Below are positions 11,912-24,708 of a stretch of 64,000 nucleotides of DNA, piece by piece. Numbering within the stretch: position 1 is the first letter of the stretch; each line of letters begins with the position of its first letter. The notes beneath the pieces were generated by a model. It saw nothing but the letters and a program-made list of their open reading frames with translations, made no database searches and was not told the DNA's origin. This DNA is from Actinostola sp. cb2023 (Eukaryota > Cnidaria > Anthozoa > Actiniaria > Actinostolidae): contig JAUJYZ010000534.1 in NCBI GenBank assembly GCA_033675265.1, positions 47,501 to 111,500 of the forward strand, read 5' to 3'. The position numbers were made by a program, and so were the translations under genes.

Positions 11912-12039
11912 GGTAGTAAATATATATTCTGTTTGGTTGTGGTCTGACGTTATATCTAATATCATGCCGCTGATCTCGTCTCATCGTTATGTTGTTCATT
12001 AGCGCCATCGTCACTAGAATCAGTTATCTCTACTTGACG

Positions 12040-13171
12040 CACAGGCAGCCCAACGTACCATTTCGTCTGAGGTTTCAAATTATAATAAATATGCGCGCCT
12101 CTCTTTGATGGGTTTCCTGCAGTAGAGCGCGCGTAATACGTATAATATTGGGCACGCCATCACGTGACCGTAATTTCATACCTTGTTTTAATATGCACTC
12201 TGAGGGCGGGTTCTGCGGGACGCACACAGGAAGCCCAACATACATTATTATTATTATTATACATATGTATGCAACCCAACAACACGTATTGAGCGCGCGC
12301 TCTACCACAGGAAACCCATGAAAAAAGACGCAGATATAGTTTTATTTATTACTAGTAGCCTCAGAAGCAATGGTTGGGCTACCTGTGTCACTAGGTGATA
12401 ACTTTCAATTAGCCATTAACAAAACGAGCAGGGGACTGGGAACGAGTTTATTAGAATTAATGCAATTACGAAATTAAGTTCATGACATGAAACAGCATGT
12501 TGAAATTAGCATCTGTGCAAAGTTTGATGTGATTTGAGCGAATTCTGTCGGAATTATAAGCTTTTGAAATTGTGTTGTCCCTCCAAAATTTTACAGTGAA
12601 TGTATGGTTTGGATGGACAGCGTCAAAAATTTACAGAGTTTGTATGGGAAAATAGACATATTTGATGCCCTCTAGCGTCGTCAATATTAAGCCGAAGTTC
12701 ACCAAACTTTCCAGACTACAATGAGCGTCAAAATTGTTGAAACATTACCCATTTTGGAACCTAGCTATCGGTGTAGGATTGCATTTTGTGTTTAAAATAT
12801 GAACTATACGCATCCAAAACCCCTCCCCCTCCCCTCCCCCTCTCTCCAATGTTGAAGATACATCATTGGCCATGAAAGAGCGCAACTGATGGTCAACATT
12901 GTGCGGTGGGGGGAGGGGAGGAGTGGGTAATCTCACCATCCATAGTGGTGATAGTGATTTTTGCTGATAACTGTACAGTGTTTCAACTAATTTTGACGCC
13001 CATTGTAGCTAAGTTGGATCTGCTCTCTCAGAAAATGATGCCCATTTTTGCTAGTTTCTTATTTAATTAGTTTTACGGACTAGGTCCCAGTCCCCTGCTC
13101 GTTTTGTTAATGGCTAATTAGGTTTTACTGCGAGCGAAGCGAGCATCGACACTAATCTTGGGCTTCCTGTG
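12040..13171. mobile_element. Cluster of elements with CACAGG-N-AGCCCAAC termini and an internal palindrome
   Basis: CACAGGCAGCCCAAC at 12040 has an inverted partner at 12373-12387. CACAGGAAGCCCAAC at 12225 has one at 13158-13171. Inside, AGCCATTAACAAAACGAGCA at 12411 is mirrored at 13085-13119 (both near TCCCAGTCCCCTGCTC), an inner palindrome of about 710 bp. The pairing of the outer ends is ambiguous because the spans overlap. A pyrimidine-rich and a purine-rich run face each other at 12815-12845 and 12905-12930. Confidence 0.65.
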
Positions 13172-13597
13172 TTGAGATGGGGTTCCTCTGGAGATTTCGA
13201 GATTTCTGTTAGCTTATTTGTCGAGATGATTTTCGAAGCATGCAGTACTATGACCAGCGGTGCACTTGATATCTGTCGATGTTATCCGGGGTGTTATCAA
13301 ATCAGTAATCATGTCAAACTCAACGTTATTCCTTATACTGCAAGCATTCTTCAAGGTCACAAACGATTTAGTGACATTTCTAGGAGAAGACAATGGGTTT
13401 TTAGAATCTGCTATGTGCTCAGTCGGTAGACGACCCGAACAGTCAGGTCGACCAAATATTAACCGAAGGAGACAGAATGTATACCTGAATGCTCTTGATT
13501 ACTTGAAAGCCAACTCATCGCAGATACAGAGACTTTGTCGTTGGACTGTCTGCTCGTTTTAAATTATCTTAAACTCCTCTTTATTTGTTGCTGGAAG
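13172..13597. other. Intergenic, no gene recognised
   Basis: Overlapping open frames (13169-13429, 13260-13562) have no recognisable domain. I regard them as chance. Confidence 0.4.
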
Positions 13598-13746
13598 TAT
13601 AGAGTACAAACCATATGTCCGTGAAATAGTACTATTATTAAATAGTACTAAATAGTGTTATCTCCATTGTTTTCTATTGTTTCATCAGTGCTATTTAGTA
13701 CTAATTAGTTTGTACTGTTTCACGGACATATGGTTTGCACTCTATA
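13598..13746. mobile_element. 148-bp palindromic MITE, TIR TATAGAGTACAAACCATATG
   Basis: The arms (TATAGAGT-CAAACCATATGTCCGTGAAA, continuing into TAGTACT) mirror each other almost end to end around a short loop near 13670. Almost the whole element is stem. TA ends. Confidence 0.88.
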
Positions 13747-14678
13747 TTCATCAAGATCATGAATTTCATGTCCACAATATGGCTGGTGCTTCAAGCTTTT
13801 GGTGATGTTGGTTCTTGTATAATTTCTTTCGTGTTTGGCCGAACAAAGACTTGGGCTTTTTGAATAAAAGTGAATACAATCCCCCGGTAAGACCTCATTA
13901 CTTAGTTTGTTCTCGTGATTGCTTTAAATTTGATCGTTGTGTAGTTTATATTTGTAGCACCTTAATCTTTGCTCAATCCGTCTGAGATATTTGTAACGTC
14001 CTTCAACTGAATGAGTTACGGAATCGTGGCATTCCTGAGAAAGTTGACGATATTGATTTCGATCAGTTTTGTCTTCTTTATTCGTTTGCTTGTCACATCG
14101 TAGAAATCGTGCAACCACTGCTTTGTTTTCTTGGAGCAGCAGCTGTGTGGTCTTTTGCTTTTATGTTTTTAATGGCAAAAAATTAAACATTTATGAAAGA
14201 AAAAACCGAGGTTGCAATTGAGTATTTACTAAAACAATTATTCCATTTTATCATTCCAATTTCATCACCTCTAACCCACCGCGCGTTCATGGAATAAGCC
14301 CAACTTCTGCTACATGTTCGCTGGAAAAGGTACGAGTTTACAAAACACTAGAATGAACTGATTAAAGACTTGTTTCTGTAATTACTTGTTTTGACCAAAT
14401 ATTTGAAGTAAAACTGATCTTACAAATAATCAACTGCAATTTACCACCATCATTTGCATTCCCTTGAATCAAGCAGGTGATTGATGGTTCCGATAACCCA
14501 TGGTTACTGTTGCTACGTCTCACACACAAAAAGTCGACATCGATTGCAGAAGCGTTTACGTCTTATTTGACATTCAAGTCTTCTTTAATTTCATCACAAA
14601 ATCCATGTGTTTGTGGGATATGATATATCTCCACGGGGAAATTGCTACGAGCGTGATTAGTCGTGCTATTTAATACTC
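13747..14678. other. Intergenic, nothing recognised
   Basis: A weak minus-strand frame at 13924-14118 has no signature. No repeat structure stands out. Confidence 0.4.
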
Positions 14679-15333
14679 TAAGGCACCGTCCAAACTAACC
14701 GTTTTAGAAAACCTCCGTTTTCCTTCGACCGAAAACGGATTAAAAGCTCTGCGTCCACACTAACATTTTCGAATCGTATTCACCCGTCCACATTAAAACG
14801 TTTTCGTTTGAACACGCATCAGTACATTTCGATTCGTTTTGGCCTTGCGTCCACACTAAAACGATGAAATACGATGTTTGTTTACACCGAGAACTCTAGG
14901 TGTGTCGTCAGCGCGTTTTCAGTTCGAAAGCCTCCGTTTTCGCCGCCCACATGCACTAATAATAATAATAAGTTATTATATAGCGCATTTCACATTGTCT
15001 CAATGCGCTTTACAACCGATGGAGGACTTTTTCGGGCTGCATATGAAGGCGTCTACGGCATCCGAGCAGCTTACAATCATGAGGAGTTAGTATGTTAGTG
15101 TGTTATGCCTCCAATTTGAAGTAGGCTGTTGAACCTGGTAACAATCCGCTATAGACCTGCGTTTTCAAAAGTCTCCGCTTTGGAAAGCGTTTACGAAAAC
15201 CTCGGTTTTTATAGATAAACATCTCCATTTTCGATCGTTTTGAAATCTAGAAGCTCGAAAATGCAATTTCCATCCATTCTGGGCATCAAATGGTGGGGAG
15301 ACGTGGGCGAATATGTATCGGGCCCAACTCAAG

Positions 15334-15371
<38 letters not shown>

Positions 15372-15422
15372 CGGCCGGCCCCCCATGCCCCCCTTGGATC
15401 CGCCCCTGTGGACGGGGCCTAA
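14679..15422. mobile_element. Element with TIR TAAGGCACCGTCC and an internal G-homopolymer
   Basis: TAAGGCACCGTCCAAACTAA at 14679 is mirrored by GTGGACGGGGCCTAA ending at 15422. The interior is rich in AAAACG/CGTTTT phrases (CCACACTAAAACG repeated). A run of about 30 G is at 15343-15368. A short AATAATAATAAG plus TATATAGCGCATTTCACATT block at 14958-15010 looks like a separate insertion. Confidence 0.65.
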
Positions 15423-16098
15423 ATAACGTCAAAATTCTACGTGTTGAAAAAACATTTTTTTACCAGATCAGGTAGTGTTATTTGCCGTGCACAAAGCGTT
15501 GTCCATCTTGTTCATTGCAGTAATATTTGAAGCACAATAATTCAAAGAATGGCTATTGAGACGTTCATCAGTCTCTCCTGAAATTCAGTGAAAAACATCA
15601 CAAGCAATAACGCATTCTTGTTATTTAATATAATTTCTTATAATTTCTTAACAAGAAAAACTCTAATTATAGGAAGTTCATAATTACATTGGCACAGTTA
15701 TTGAGGATTGACAGATGAATCAAGCTGGCCTTAAATACGGTAACTCCTTCAAACAGCAAAGCAATTCACCAACATATATTAATCAAAATGAGTCGTTTTT
15801 CAAGAAAACTTCTGCAAATGTTACGCGAAATTACGTGTTTCTCCCCGTCGATGTACGAGTCAAAATCAATGTATTTTCCGTTGGTATGTAGAGTTGCATA
15901 AACTGTTATGTCACTATAGTGTTGATTGGACGCATGCTCATTTGCACGGAGTGCGTGCAAACTGGGAAGGTATTTAAAGGCGTGCAAGATTCTGTTCTTC
16001 ACTCACGCTCGCGGACCCATCCTCAACGTTTAGTGTGTCAGCCCGCCCACCCGCCCGATTCTAGCGTCTTTTATAAATTAAAATAGGGTTTCAATTGT
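15423..16098. other. Intergenic, nothing recognised
   Basis: AT-rich. A minus-strand open frame (15766-16002) has no signature. Confidence 0.4.
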
Positions 16099-17356
16099 TT
16101 GTCTCGCCTGATACTGCACCATTCTTTTATTCATGAGACCGTTCAGAGCATAGATTGGAGCAGATCCGTTGCCACCGATGCCACTGGCTTGGTCACTGGG
16201 CAAAAGATTGCAGAGTCACCTGGGCCGCTCCTTCACGATCACAACCAAGTAGCTACGCCTTACCAAGATACAGCTACAAGTTGCCCACAAGATTCCCCCA
16301 TGAGACAAGTGGAAGCAAGTAATAACTTTGATAACATCGATGTCATAAGTCAGGTACGTTGTTCGGTTGATTTATTTGAGTTTGAATCTCAAACTGACAT
16401 TGTATTCCCCAAGTTAAAGGGAACTTGCGTAAGAACGTAGAGTTCTGGGAAGGTATTGGGACTTCCAAGTTCATTTTGGACGTTATAACCCACGGTTAAT
16501 TTATAAATTACCTTTCACTGTTTATCCAGAGAGCACGTGGCTCAAAAATAACAAATCTTCTCTTTCACACCGAGATTTTGTTGACGAAGCCATCAAAGAA
16601 TTAGTACAGTCGAATAGAGTCATCGAAAGTCACGGGCCTCCTTTGGTTATCAATCCTTTATCAGTTTCAGTTCAAGCTAACGGCAAAAAGTGGTTAATTC
16701 TCGACTTACGTCATGTGAACAAATGTCCAAGGAAGGAACACGTCAAGTACGAAGATTGGAAAGTAGCCTTAAATTATTTCACCTTGGGTGGATTCATGTT
16801 ATCTTTAGTGTTACCATTCGGCTTAAGTACGGCACCATATAAATTTATGAAAACATTGAGACCGCTTGTTAAGTTTTGGAGACGCCAGGGGATTTGCCTA
16901 GCTCTGTTTTTAGACGACGGCTGGTTTATTGATAAGGATTATAATTCGTCTAGTACTCTAGCCAAAATAATTAAGAAAGATCTGGAAGGTGCGAGTTTCG
17001 CGACAAACGACAAAAAATTAGCTTGGGACCCCTGCCACATAATCACTTGGTTAATTAGGTCTAGTTTGGGACAGCTCCCAAGGTATTATCGGGATAACAC
17101 CAAGAAGACTTGAAAAAATACTAAACACTATGGATAGTTTCAGAGAGTTTGTGGTTACGACCATATAGGGTTAGCCTCCTTCACCGGTCAGATCATTTCC
17201 ACTAGCCCAGTATTAGGAAACATTACTCTGACTAAACACGGCTGTATTCTATTAATCGTATGCGCCGAGCATCGGGACTCCGTCATGCAGCTTGCACAAT
17301 ATTGTATCGAAGACGTTAATTTCTGGCAGAATAACTTATTAAGTTCAACAAGGGTA
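16099..17356 (+). pseudogene. Decayed DIRS-type retrotransposon: gag-like tail, RT and RNase H start
   Basis: Reading frames joined by frameshifts give a DIRS/Ngaro-type reverse transcriptase. There is a VEFWEGIGTSKFILDVI block at 16437-16490, NPLSVSVQANGKKWLILDLR at about 16650, LPFGLSTAPYKFMK at about 16812, the catalytic box ALFLDDGWF at about 16900, and LASFTGQIIS leading toward RNase H at about 17170. Between GGFMLS and LVLPFGL (about 16795-16805) roughly 40 expected residues are missing, including the first catalytic Asp motif. Frameshifts occur near 16435 and 17060-17110. The upstream frame 16099-16440 is probably the end of the preceding coding region. No tyrosine recombinase or terminal repeat was recognised. 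Confidence 0.82.
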
Positions 17357-18283
17357 GGCTTCTATTCTCTTTCGCTTCGCTCAGCAGAATAGAAAACGTT
17401 TCATATTTAAGTGATAATGACAATACAAGTTGGAGGGTAGCCATCCAACAAATCAGTGTTTATTAGTGTACAATGTATAAGATAACAGTGTACAGCGTAG
17501 AGAGTTGATAGACCAATAACTGGTTACAAGTTAAAGAATCGATGAGTTAACGAAGGCTGTTTTAAGAGGAGACTTTTTACGAATACAAGTATCAGTTGAG
17601 CGCCAAAAACCAATAGCATGGCCATGATAAGGATACGTTTTGTACAAGGCTAAAACTGCTTTAGCAAAGAGTTCAAGTTATTTGTGATGGTTTTTGAAAG
17701 GCAAAAGTGAAATTAGAGTGGTTAATCCAAAGCGAACATTTGATTTGATCATAACTGTCCACATGGGCTAGATCTGTATATTTACCATTGTTGCTGATGT
17801 TTTCCCCTGAATTACCCAGTCAAATTTGAAACGGAAAGCAGTAAACGGACATGGCTTTGTACAACACTAAAACAGCTTTAGTCGGACAATTTATTTTGGT
17901 GTTAATAGTTTGTGCTCGGTTAAAATAAAATTAGAGTGTTAATCCAAAGCGAAAATCGAAAGACAAACTGTCCAAAAGCCCTCGTCCCATCCTGGCCGGA
18001 GCGCACGTAAAATGGTTTCGGACAACCAAGCGGCAGCAAAGATCGTCGAGATCGGAAGTATGAAACCAGATTTACACATACTAGCTATCGAAATATTTCA
18101 ATTAAGCGGTCGAAGAAGGTAGAACTGAGCTAGAGAACGGAAGAAATTATAATCCCCTATACTGGGATCTGAAAGATCGTTTACGGACATATCGTGGCAT
18201 TTAGCCTGTGATGTTACCGCTATAAGTAACTCTAGAGTTCTGGTCAAACATCAGGAAAAAATAAATTGAGTGTTAGCGCAACA
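17357..18283. other. Intergenic, one small hairpin
   Basis: A hairpin at about 17350-17398 has arms TTCTATTCT and AGAATAGAA around CTTTCGCTTCGCTC. Otherwise no gene. It may hold remains of the retroelement's 3' part, but I could not recognise it. Confidence 0.4.
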
Positions 18284-21200
18284 TAGTCCAGTCAATCTAC
18301 GGATTTTTTGGGGTCCAGATCAAACTAATTGCAATAGAATGTTTTTCACTGTTAAGATATCAAGAGAAGTAACCTAAGTAACATACTAAAAATCCCAAAA
18401 AATCCCTTCGGTGGAACATCCCGAAAATTGGAATTAAAGATATTGATATTTTACCACAGGGTTCCCGCACCATGAAAAAAACAGCCAAGCTGTTGTTTGA
18501 GGTCAAACAAATTGCAACAGAAATAATTTTACTTCCATATGATAGAGAGGAGTGACCTAAGTAACATATTGAAAATCCCACAAAATCCCATAGAAGGAAC
18601 ATCCCAAAATTTGAATTAAATATTTTCATGCCACACCACAGGGTTCCCACATCATAAAAATGTAATATCCCACAAAATATATTCTTTCGAAATGATTTTC
18701 GAAGTTTTTCAGAGTACAAGTGTCTGAGAATGATAAAACAAGTTTGACAACTTTGATATTGGTCTTTTTGAGTAAAAACAAACAGGAGTTTTAGGGGGGA
18801 GGGTTAGGGAATTAACTGGTAAACTCTTATAAATTAATAACCACAAATTGGCTTTTGAAATCATGTTTCTGGTCGTTTTATTCGAAATTTGAAATACTAC
18901 TCATTTGGGGTAGTTCAATGTTAGCATATAATTATCAAAATTAGAACGCCGAATCATGCAAATTGGCATCTGCCCTCACGATCAGCTTGCACATTCATGG
19001 ATTATTATTAAAATATCGCGAAATTGAATGTCATCTTCAGCGATCAAGTCGGGCGCCAACGAGTTCAGGTAACTTTATACCCCTGCCACATTCCACATGC
19101 AGGAGAACAATCTAGTACATGTACATCTCAGGGTTCTGCATACAATCGCATTTGACCTCGGATCATCTCCAAGGCCTGGACTTGGTGTTGGTGGCGGGTT
19201 AGTTCTAATCGGAAGAAACTTAATTTTCAATATAGACAGTTACCATTCCCACCCTGGACACTCGCACTGATGTTAGTTCTTGATTACCCTTCCACAGTAC
19301 TGAACCTGATAGTACACCTTCTTGTTGTGGTATGCTGCCACTGATGATGTATGCAGGGAAGGATTTTTTTTTGCTGTAAAAAGGATGACGGGCCTGCAGT
19401 AAACTAACCGCATTCTCAGTTTCAGGCTTTTCGGGGGGAGAGAAGGTGGAAAAGGGAATGAAGAGGCGCGGGAAGGACAGAGGTAGGGCCTGATACTCAG
19501 GTTACATTCTGACAGAAGTGTGTGTACCTCAAGGAATCAATCTATCTTCAGATGTTCCACCATAAAGAGAGACAAGTGCATTTTCTATCGCATTTATGGC
19601 ATTCTTTTGTGTGGACTCGTAAAATCGGCAGCTTGTCAGAAAAAAAAACACACTGAAACTTCTTCAGAGCGCAGCTGATTTGCGTATTCCATGCACACAT
19701 GATGTTGTCACACTGAGCACTGCATGCAAAATGTTTGTGCATACAGTTTCCGTTCCCAAGGCGCACTTTGCTTGCTTGATGTCAGGACACACCACATGAT
19801 TAGCAATTTGTGCATCAAGTTAAGTGCGGAAACACCGCAGACTGAATGAGGAGATCCGTGACAACACCAATCAGTGCTGTAGTCAGTCGTGCTACTTTTC
19901 CCAAGAACGCAGATCGAGAGCACCTCGAGCTTCTAGGGGGTCAGGGGTAGCCCCCTGGAAATTTTGAAATATAGAGCCTTGGAAATACCATTTTCTTTCT
20001 TTTCCAGCGGACTTTCTCGCTACATAAATACATATAGCAAAATGCTGGCCATTCATTGTTATGCTTTACTAACTACAATAATTCATGCATGTATAATGAC
20101 TGAGGATAAATACACTCTCTAAACGGTGCCATTTCCATGGGTTTTTGACTCAGTGAGTCGGCGAGTCCCGGGCGGCGAGTACAGCTAGTAGACAAATGTT
20201 AAACGCTGTAAACCGGTCTGATCTGGTCCTGACGCATAACGGCACACCCAAAAAAGCAATAGGACTGTTTGGAACAAAACCGTACGTTTAATTATACTTC
20301 TAGGATATTACGTACGGGATTACATTGCCGCCATGATAGTTGTAACTGTGCTAATGTGTTTATTTCGAGTAGCAGATAGTACATATAAGAGACGATTAAA
20401 TACATTAGAGGCAAAGGCTCAAGCACCTTTCTTTTTTTCTGCGAATTTGACGATAACATCAAAGTTAATATCCTTGTGGTTGTGTATGTGCAAGATGGCG
20501 AATGAAGAAAGTTGTTCTCCCGCCATGGAGCTGCACAGTGAAGTCTTCAACAGCTTCATGGATGGAACTCCCGGGCTGCGCTCCGCAGTGCATGAAGACA
20601 CTACATACATAAACTTAGCAGAGTTTTAACGGTCGGCTACATAGATTCCTGGATAGTAGGCTGGATTAATTGGCTAGTCTAGTGTCTCAGTCTACTATAG
20701 GGTCTGTAGTGATCACCTCTGAACATCCACCGGTGCCTCCATCTTAATTGTTACTGTTCATCTAATCTCCTCCCGATTCGTTCCCATGCCGACCCAATAT
20801 AACTGTAAATGGATTGAAATGTTCACATACAGGAGTCATAACTGAAGTTTTGCTTTGCCGTAAACATTTCCAAAGGGACAGTTTCAGTTTCAGGCAATTT
20901 TTAAGGTTTAAAGCAAGTTAGTTCACACAACAGTGTTTATAACATCTTTAACGGCTCCTAAACCGTGTAATAACGCGGGATGTATTTGGACTCAAAAATA
21001 CTGTTATTTGGACGCGAAGAGCGTGCGTCATATAATAAAAGCCTTTGGAGATGACAAATGAATAACTTTAATAACGAATTGATTTGATATGAAAATAATT
21101 GAAATATAAACAATAATAGTTAAAAAATGAAAATCTCAAACAATTTTAGTACGCATTTGTGTACCACTTTGCGCGGTATTGCTGTCTACGCCCGTGGTAT

Positions 21201-21867
21201 AGTTTTGCATGGACTGGAAACTGTCTAATGGAAAGCTTCTTCCGATTAGAACTGACCTGCCACCAGCACCCATGTCCTGGCCTCGAGCTCCTCACTCTGA
21301 AGCCAGTGATCTGAGGTTATCAATTTCAAGAGCCAATTTGTGGTTATTTATAAGAGTTTACCATGCAGTTAACTCCTGTTAGTTTTTACTCAAAAAGACC
21401 AATATCAAAGTTGTCAAACTTGTTTTATCATTCTCAGACACTTGTACTCTGAAAAACTTCGAAAATCATTTCGAAAGAATATATTTTGTGGGATATTACA
21501 TTTTTATGATGTGGGAACCCTGTGGTGTGGCATGAAAATATTTAATTCAAATTTTGGGATGTTTCTTCTATGGGATTTTGTGGGATTTTCAATATGTTAC
21601 TTATGTCACTCCTCTCTATCATATGGAAGTAAAATTATTTCTGTTGCAATTTGTTTGACCTCAAACAACAGCTTGGCTGTTTTTTTCATGGTGCGGGAAC
21701 CCTGTGGTAAAACATCAATATCTTTAATTCCAATTTTCGAGATGTTCCACCGAAGGGATTTTTTGGGATTTTTAGTATGTTACTTAGGTCACCTCTCTTG
21801 ATATCTTAACAGTGAAAAACATTCTATTGCAATTAGTTTGATCTCAAACCACAGATTGACTGGACTA
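18284..21867. mobile_element. 3.6-kb element with long terminal inverted repeats (600-900 bp)
   Basis: It starts TAGTCCAGTCAATCT at 18284 and ends AGATTGACTGGACTA at 21867. The arms stay alignable inward to about 18905 and again near 19150-19215 (mirror near 21230-21310), with gaps. A 119-codon open frame near each end (18360-18719 minus, 21442-21801 plus) exists only because the arms are copies and is not a gene. The 2-kb centre (19220-21230) has cysteine-rich minus-strand frames at 19548-19923 and a plus-strand frame at 20333-20629; I recognise no transposase in any. Confidence 0.8.
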
Positions 21868-22042
21868 ACAGTGTTTACGAATCAGTTAAGGTAATCAAAA
21901 GCGGGACACGAGCTAAAAAGCGCTTATGAAAAGCGGCGTTGGCCATGCTACAGGGAATAGTATGCATAGACAAAAGTTACTGTTTCTCTAATTGTGTAAT
22001 CGTTGAGCTATTAGAAGGGAGTGAGTAATAGAAGTCAGTACA

Positions 22043-22285
22043 CACCGACGGCACTGGCTGGTGGTTAGATTTCTATAAAAGTACGCAACGGAAGTTGGAA
22101 CTAGCCATGAAAAACACGAAAGGCACTGGCCGGAGCGAGTGGTAGAAGTCTGCACATGCACATTTAATGTAAACGAAATACACACCGACGGCGCTGGCTG
22201 GCTGGTTCGATTTTAAATAGAAGTACGTAAGGGAAGTTGGCACTGGCCAAGAAAATCACCAACGGCACTGACCGGTGCGTATGCA
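22043..22285. repeat. Two degenerate units of about 140 bp
   Basis: ACACCGACGGC-CTGGCTGG followed by GAAGTACG and GGAAGTTGG recurs at about 22042 and 22183, with short CACTGGCC/CACTGACC phrases between. The homology is diverged. Confidence 0.6.
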
Positions 22286-23589
22286 TCACAAAATAGCCAA
22301 TCGATGGCGCTGGCCACGATTTAACTGTATGAGAGGCAGCCTCTTAGCGACTTATTTAATATAGTATATTCTGTTCTTATTTTCACAGACACTGCGTCGA
22401 ATGTGAAAAAGTTGAAAGACAAATATTTGGCGTTTTTCCAGTGTTTCCCATGAGTGTACGAGAACGCCCCTACGAGACCTAACGATATGAGATATTCTGT
22501 TTATGTATTTACAGGCCATTTACTCAAGTCCAACTTGGACTAATTTACCGGAACATCTTAGACCAAACGCCCATATGATACTATAAGTACTATGTTAAAG
22601 TCAAGAGTTCAGAGCACAACCCAAAAATATGCTAATGAGATCGAGAAGTTGTTCGTGTGGTGTAAGAGAAAGTGAAAGTGATGGTGCCGTTTCCAAGCTC
22701 TGGCTTAAGTAACCATCTAAGTGTTTTGAGAATATATACACAACAATGAAGTTCTTAGTAAAAATCCGTAATTCAGTCGTGTAACATACATTCACTTGAT
22801 TCATTTGTGCGTGTTTTTTCTTTTTGTTGTGTTGGTTTTTCATTTCTCATTTCAGATATCTTCTTCAGCATTCCATACTTCACAGTTTGGCCGACTTCAC
22901 ATATTCCACATATTGGATAATTTCAGTTGTAACCCTTAAATCCCCAAAGGTTACGTCTTAGCATAGAAGGGGCTACACGTTCCCTATTTTTACCATACTG
23001 TGGTTGTTAGGGTTTTCGTGTCAGGCTATGACGTGTAGATTATTGCTGAACTATGTATTATCAGTTCCTGTTGAACCATTTACGAATTGTAGTCGAAATA
23101 AGCTCCTAATGGCATTGGCACGGCTGACCCACACGCCCTTTGATTGGCATGGCTGTCCAGAAGAAAAGAAAAGGAACATCGAATATTATATACGTTGGAG
23201 CACATGTACTCTACTACGGTTCCATTTCAGATGTTGAAAGTCAGAATCTGAAGCAGAGTTAAGCCAGACAATATGTCGAAAGTCCAGTGTACATATATAG
23301 CCTTCACTTGGGAGGAGTCTTGAACTTGAACTCAGCTGTTTTATTAGAAAGTGTTATTGTATATTTGTATCGGTTTTGATTGCTGTTATTACCACGTAAA
23401 AAATAATTTAAATTGCATTATAGGCTAGTTTAACCATCCGACTACCTATAGTATTGATTGTATTGATAGTATTGAAATAAACTATTTGCCTGGGTCCGCA
23501 GCGAACCTACCATATAACCTGTTGTATGCCTGTCTTACTCGTAATTTAAAGGGTAAATAATTTACATTCGGTTGAACGCAGTGAATTAG
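22286..23589. other. Upstream region of the GPCR exon, no gene recognised
   Basis: Several short frames, none with a signature. If the GPCR has a 5' exon it should lie here or further left; I could not identify it. Confidence 0.4.
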
Positions 23590-24498
23590 AATGTAACTAT
23601 ATATTCCTTCGTTGCGTTCTGTGGTTTGTACGCCATCTTGGCAAATGCGCTGATTTTATACTTCAAGAGAAAGCAAGACATACTAAGGAAACGTAATCGC
23701 AGACGAAGAGCATTCGATCGATTCGTCGTCACAAGTATTTTTGTCCGAAGTCTAGCGATGACGGATTTCTTGTACGCGGTAATATCTCTACCATTTGTTA
23801 TTGCTACAAACTTCACTGATATCATAGACACGGACTTGAAGTGTAAAGCAATAAGATTCTGTAATATCTTCTTCCCAGTAGTGACCATCAATAATCTCTT
23901 CGTCATTGGCATCGAGCGATACCTTGCCGTGTTTCATCCATTTCGCGTGCCTACACGAAAACAGGTGAAAGGTTTCGTCCTAGGAGCTTGGATCTTCGGT
24001 GCTCTCATAACACTGGTTCCTGTGTCCACCTATATTCTACAACCACGCGAAGTCGGTCCAGGTACTTACACTTTAGTCTGTATGTACGACAAAAGCGTTA
24101 CTATTTATAGAGTCATGTTTCTAGGCTTTACTGTAATAATATACGTTATTCCCGCCATTATTTTGTCTATTACTAACATTCGCATCCTTATACACCTGAA
24201 AAAACGTAAACTCAAAGACAGTATTCTCCGTGTTAATTCGTGGAGGTTCTATGGAACAGCCGCCTTTGTGGCCTTGATTTTTACGTTTGTTCTTCCGTAT
24301 CTTTTGTTCGTTATTTTCTCTGGACTGAACATCCTATTAAAGTTTCAACTGAGCTTCACATCTGAATACGTTATCAGAAGGATCAACGCAGTTGTTGCCT
24401 ACTCCAACACAGCCATTAGCCCCACCGTCTTGCTCTTCAGCATGCCGGACTTACGAAAGATGCTGATAAAATATTTGTTAAGACACTTTACGAGATGA
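23590..24498 (+). CDS. Class A (rhodopsin-like) GPCR, start exon not found
   Basis: Numbering from the first in-frame codon at 23590 (after TTAG, a possible splice acceptor), 302 residues run to TGA. Seven hydrophobic segments are visible. Family markers: N19 in TM1; LAMTDF with D59 in TM2; C85 at the start of TM3; ERY at 109-111; W134 in TM4; C164 in the second extracellular loop, able to pair with C85; P188 in TM5; LPYLLF (P236) in TM6. TM7 has SP (278-279) where NPxxY is usual. The tail is only about 15 residues and basic. No Met precedes TM1 in frame, so either a short upstream exon supplies the start or the copy is 5'-truncated. The ligand cannot be inferred. Confidence 0.85.
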   Translation, partial: NVTIYSFVAFCGLYAILANALILYFKRKQDILRKRNRRRRAFDRFVVTSIFVRSLAMTDFLYAVISLPFVIATNFTDIIDTDLKCKAIRFCNIFFPVVTINNLFVIGIERYLAVFHPFRVPTRKQVKGFVLGAWIFGALITLVPVSTYILQPREVGPGTYTLVCMYDKSVTIYRVMFLGFTVIIYVIPAIILSITNIRILIHLKKRKLKDSILRVNSWRFYGTAAFVALIFTFVLPYLLFVIFSGLNILLKFQLSFTSEYVIRRINAVVAYSNTAISPTVLLFSMPDLRKMLIKYLLRHFTR

Positions 24499-24708
24499 GC
24501 GAATGCAGTCGCGGTGAGTACTCATCAGGACATCCATTTGAACCCTTCCAAGCTAAGTGTAAGACCTTCTGTGAATTTAGAATCGCACACCTCGGAGATT
24601 TCCGGTAAAGAAGCAGTCGAAGATCAGTCAGTCAACATACACCGGTAGTTTGATATGAGCAATGTTGAAATATTTAGAAATTTTCATAAAGCCATGTCTG
24701 TGTTCAAG

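Noticed and set aside
12745..12939. Proline-rich protein on the minus strand
   Set aside because: It comes from CCCCTCC runs within a mobile element.
19548..19923. Cysteine-rich zinc-finger protein on the minus strand
   Set aside because: Cysteine spacing fits no finger I know and the two frames overlap out of phase. Kept only as content of the long-TIR element.
20333..20629. Small gene starting at a CCGCCATG context
   Set aside because: The start context is good, but there is no signature or splice evidence and it is inside a transposon-like element.
18360..21801. Two identical 119-codon frames as a duplicated gene
   Set aside because: They are the two arms of one element's terminal inverted repeats. 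The sequence is AT-rich, without domain signature, and identity reflects the arms.
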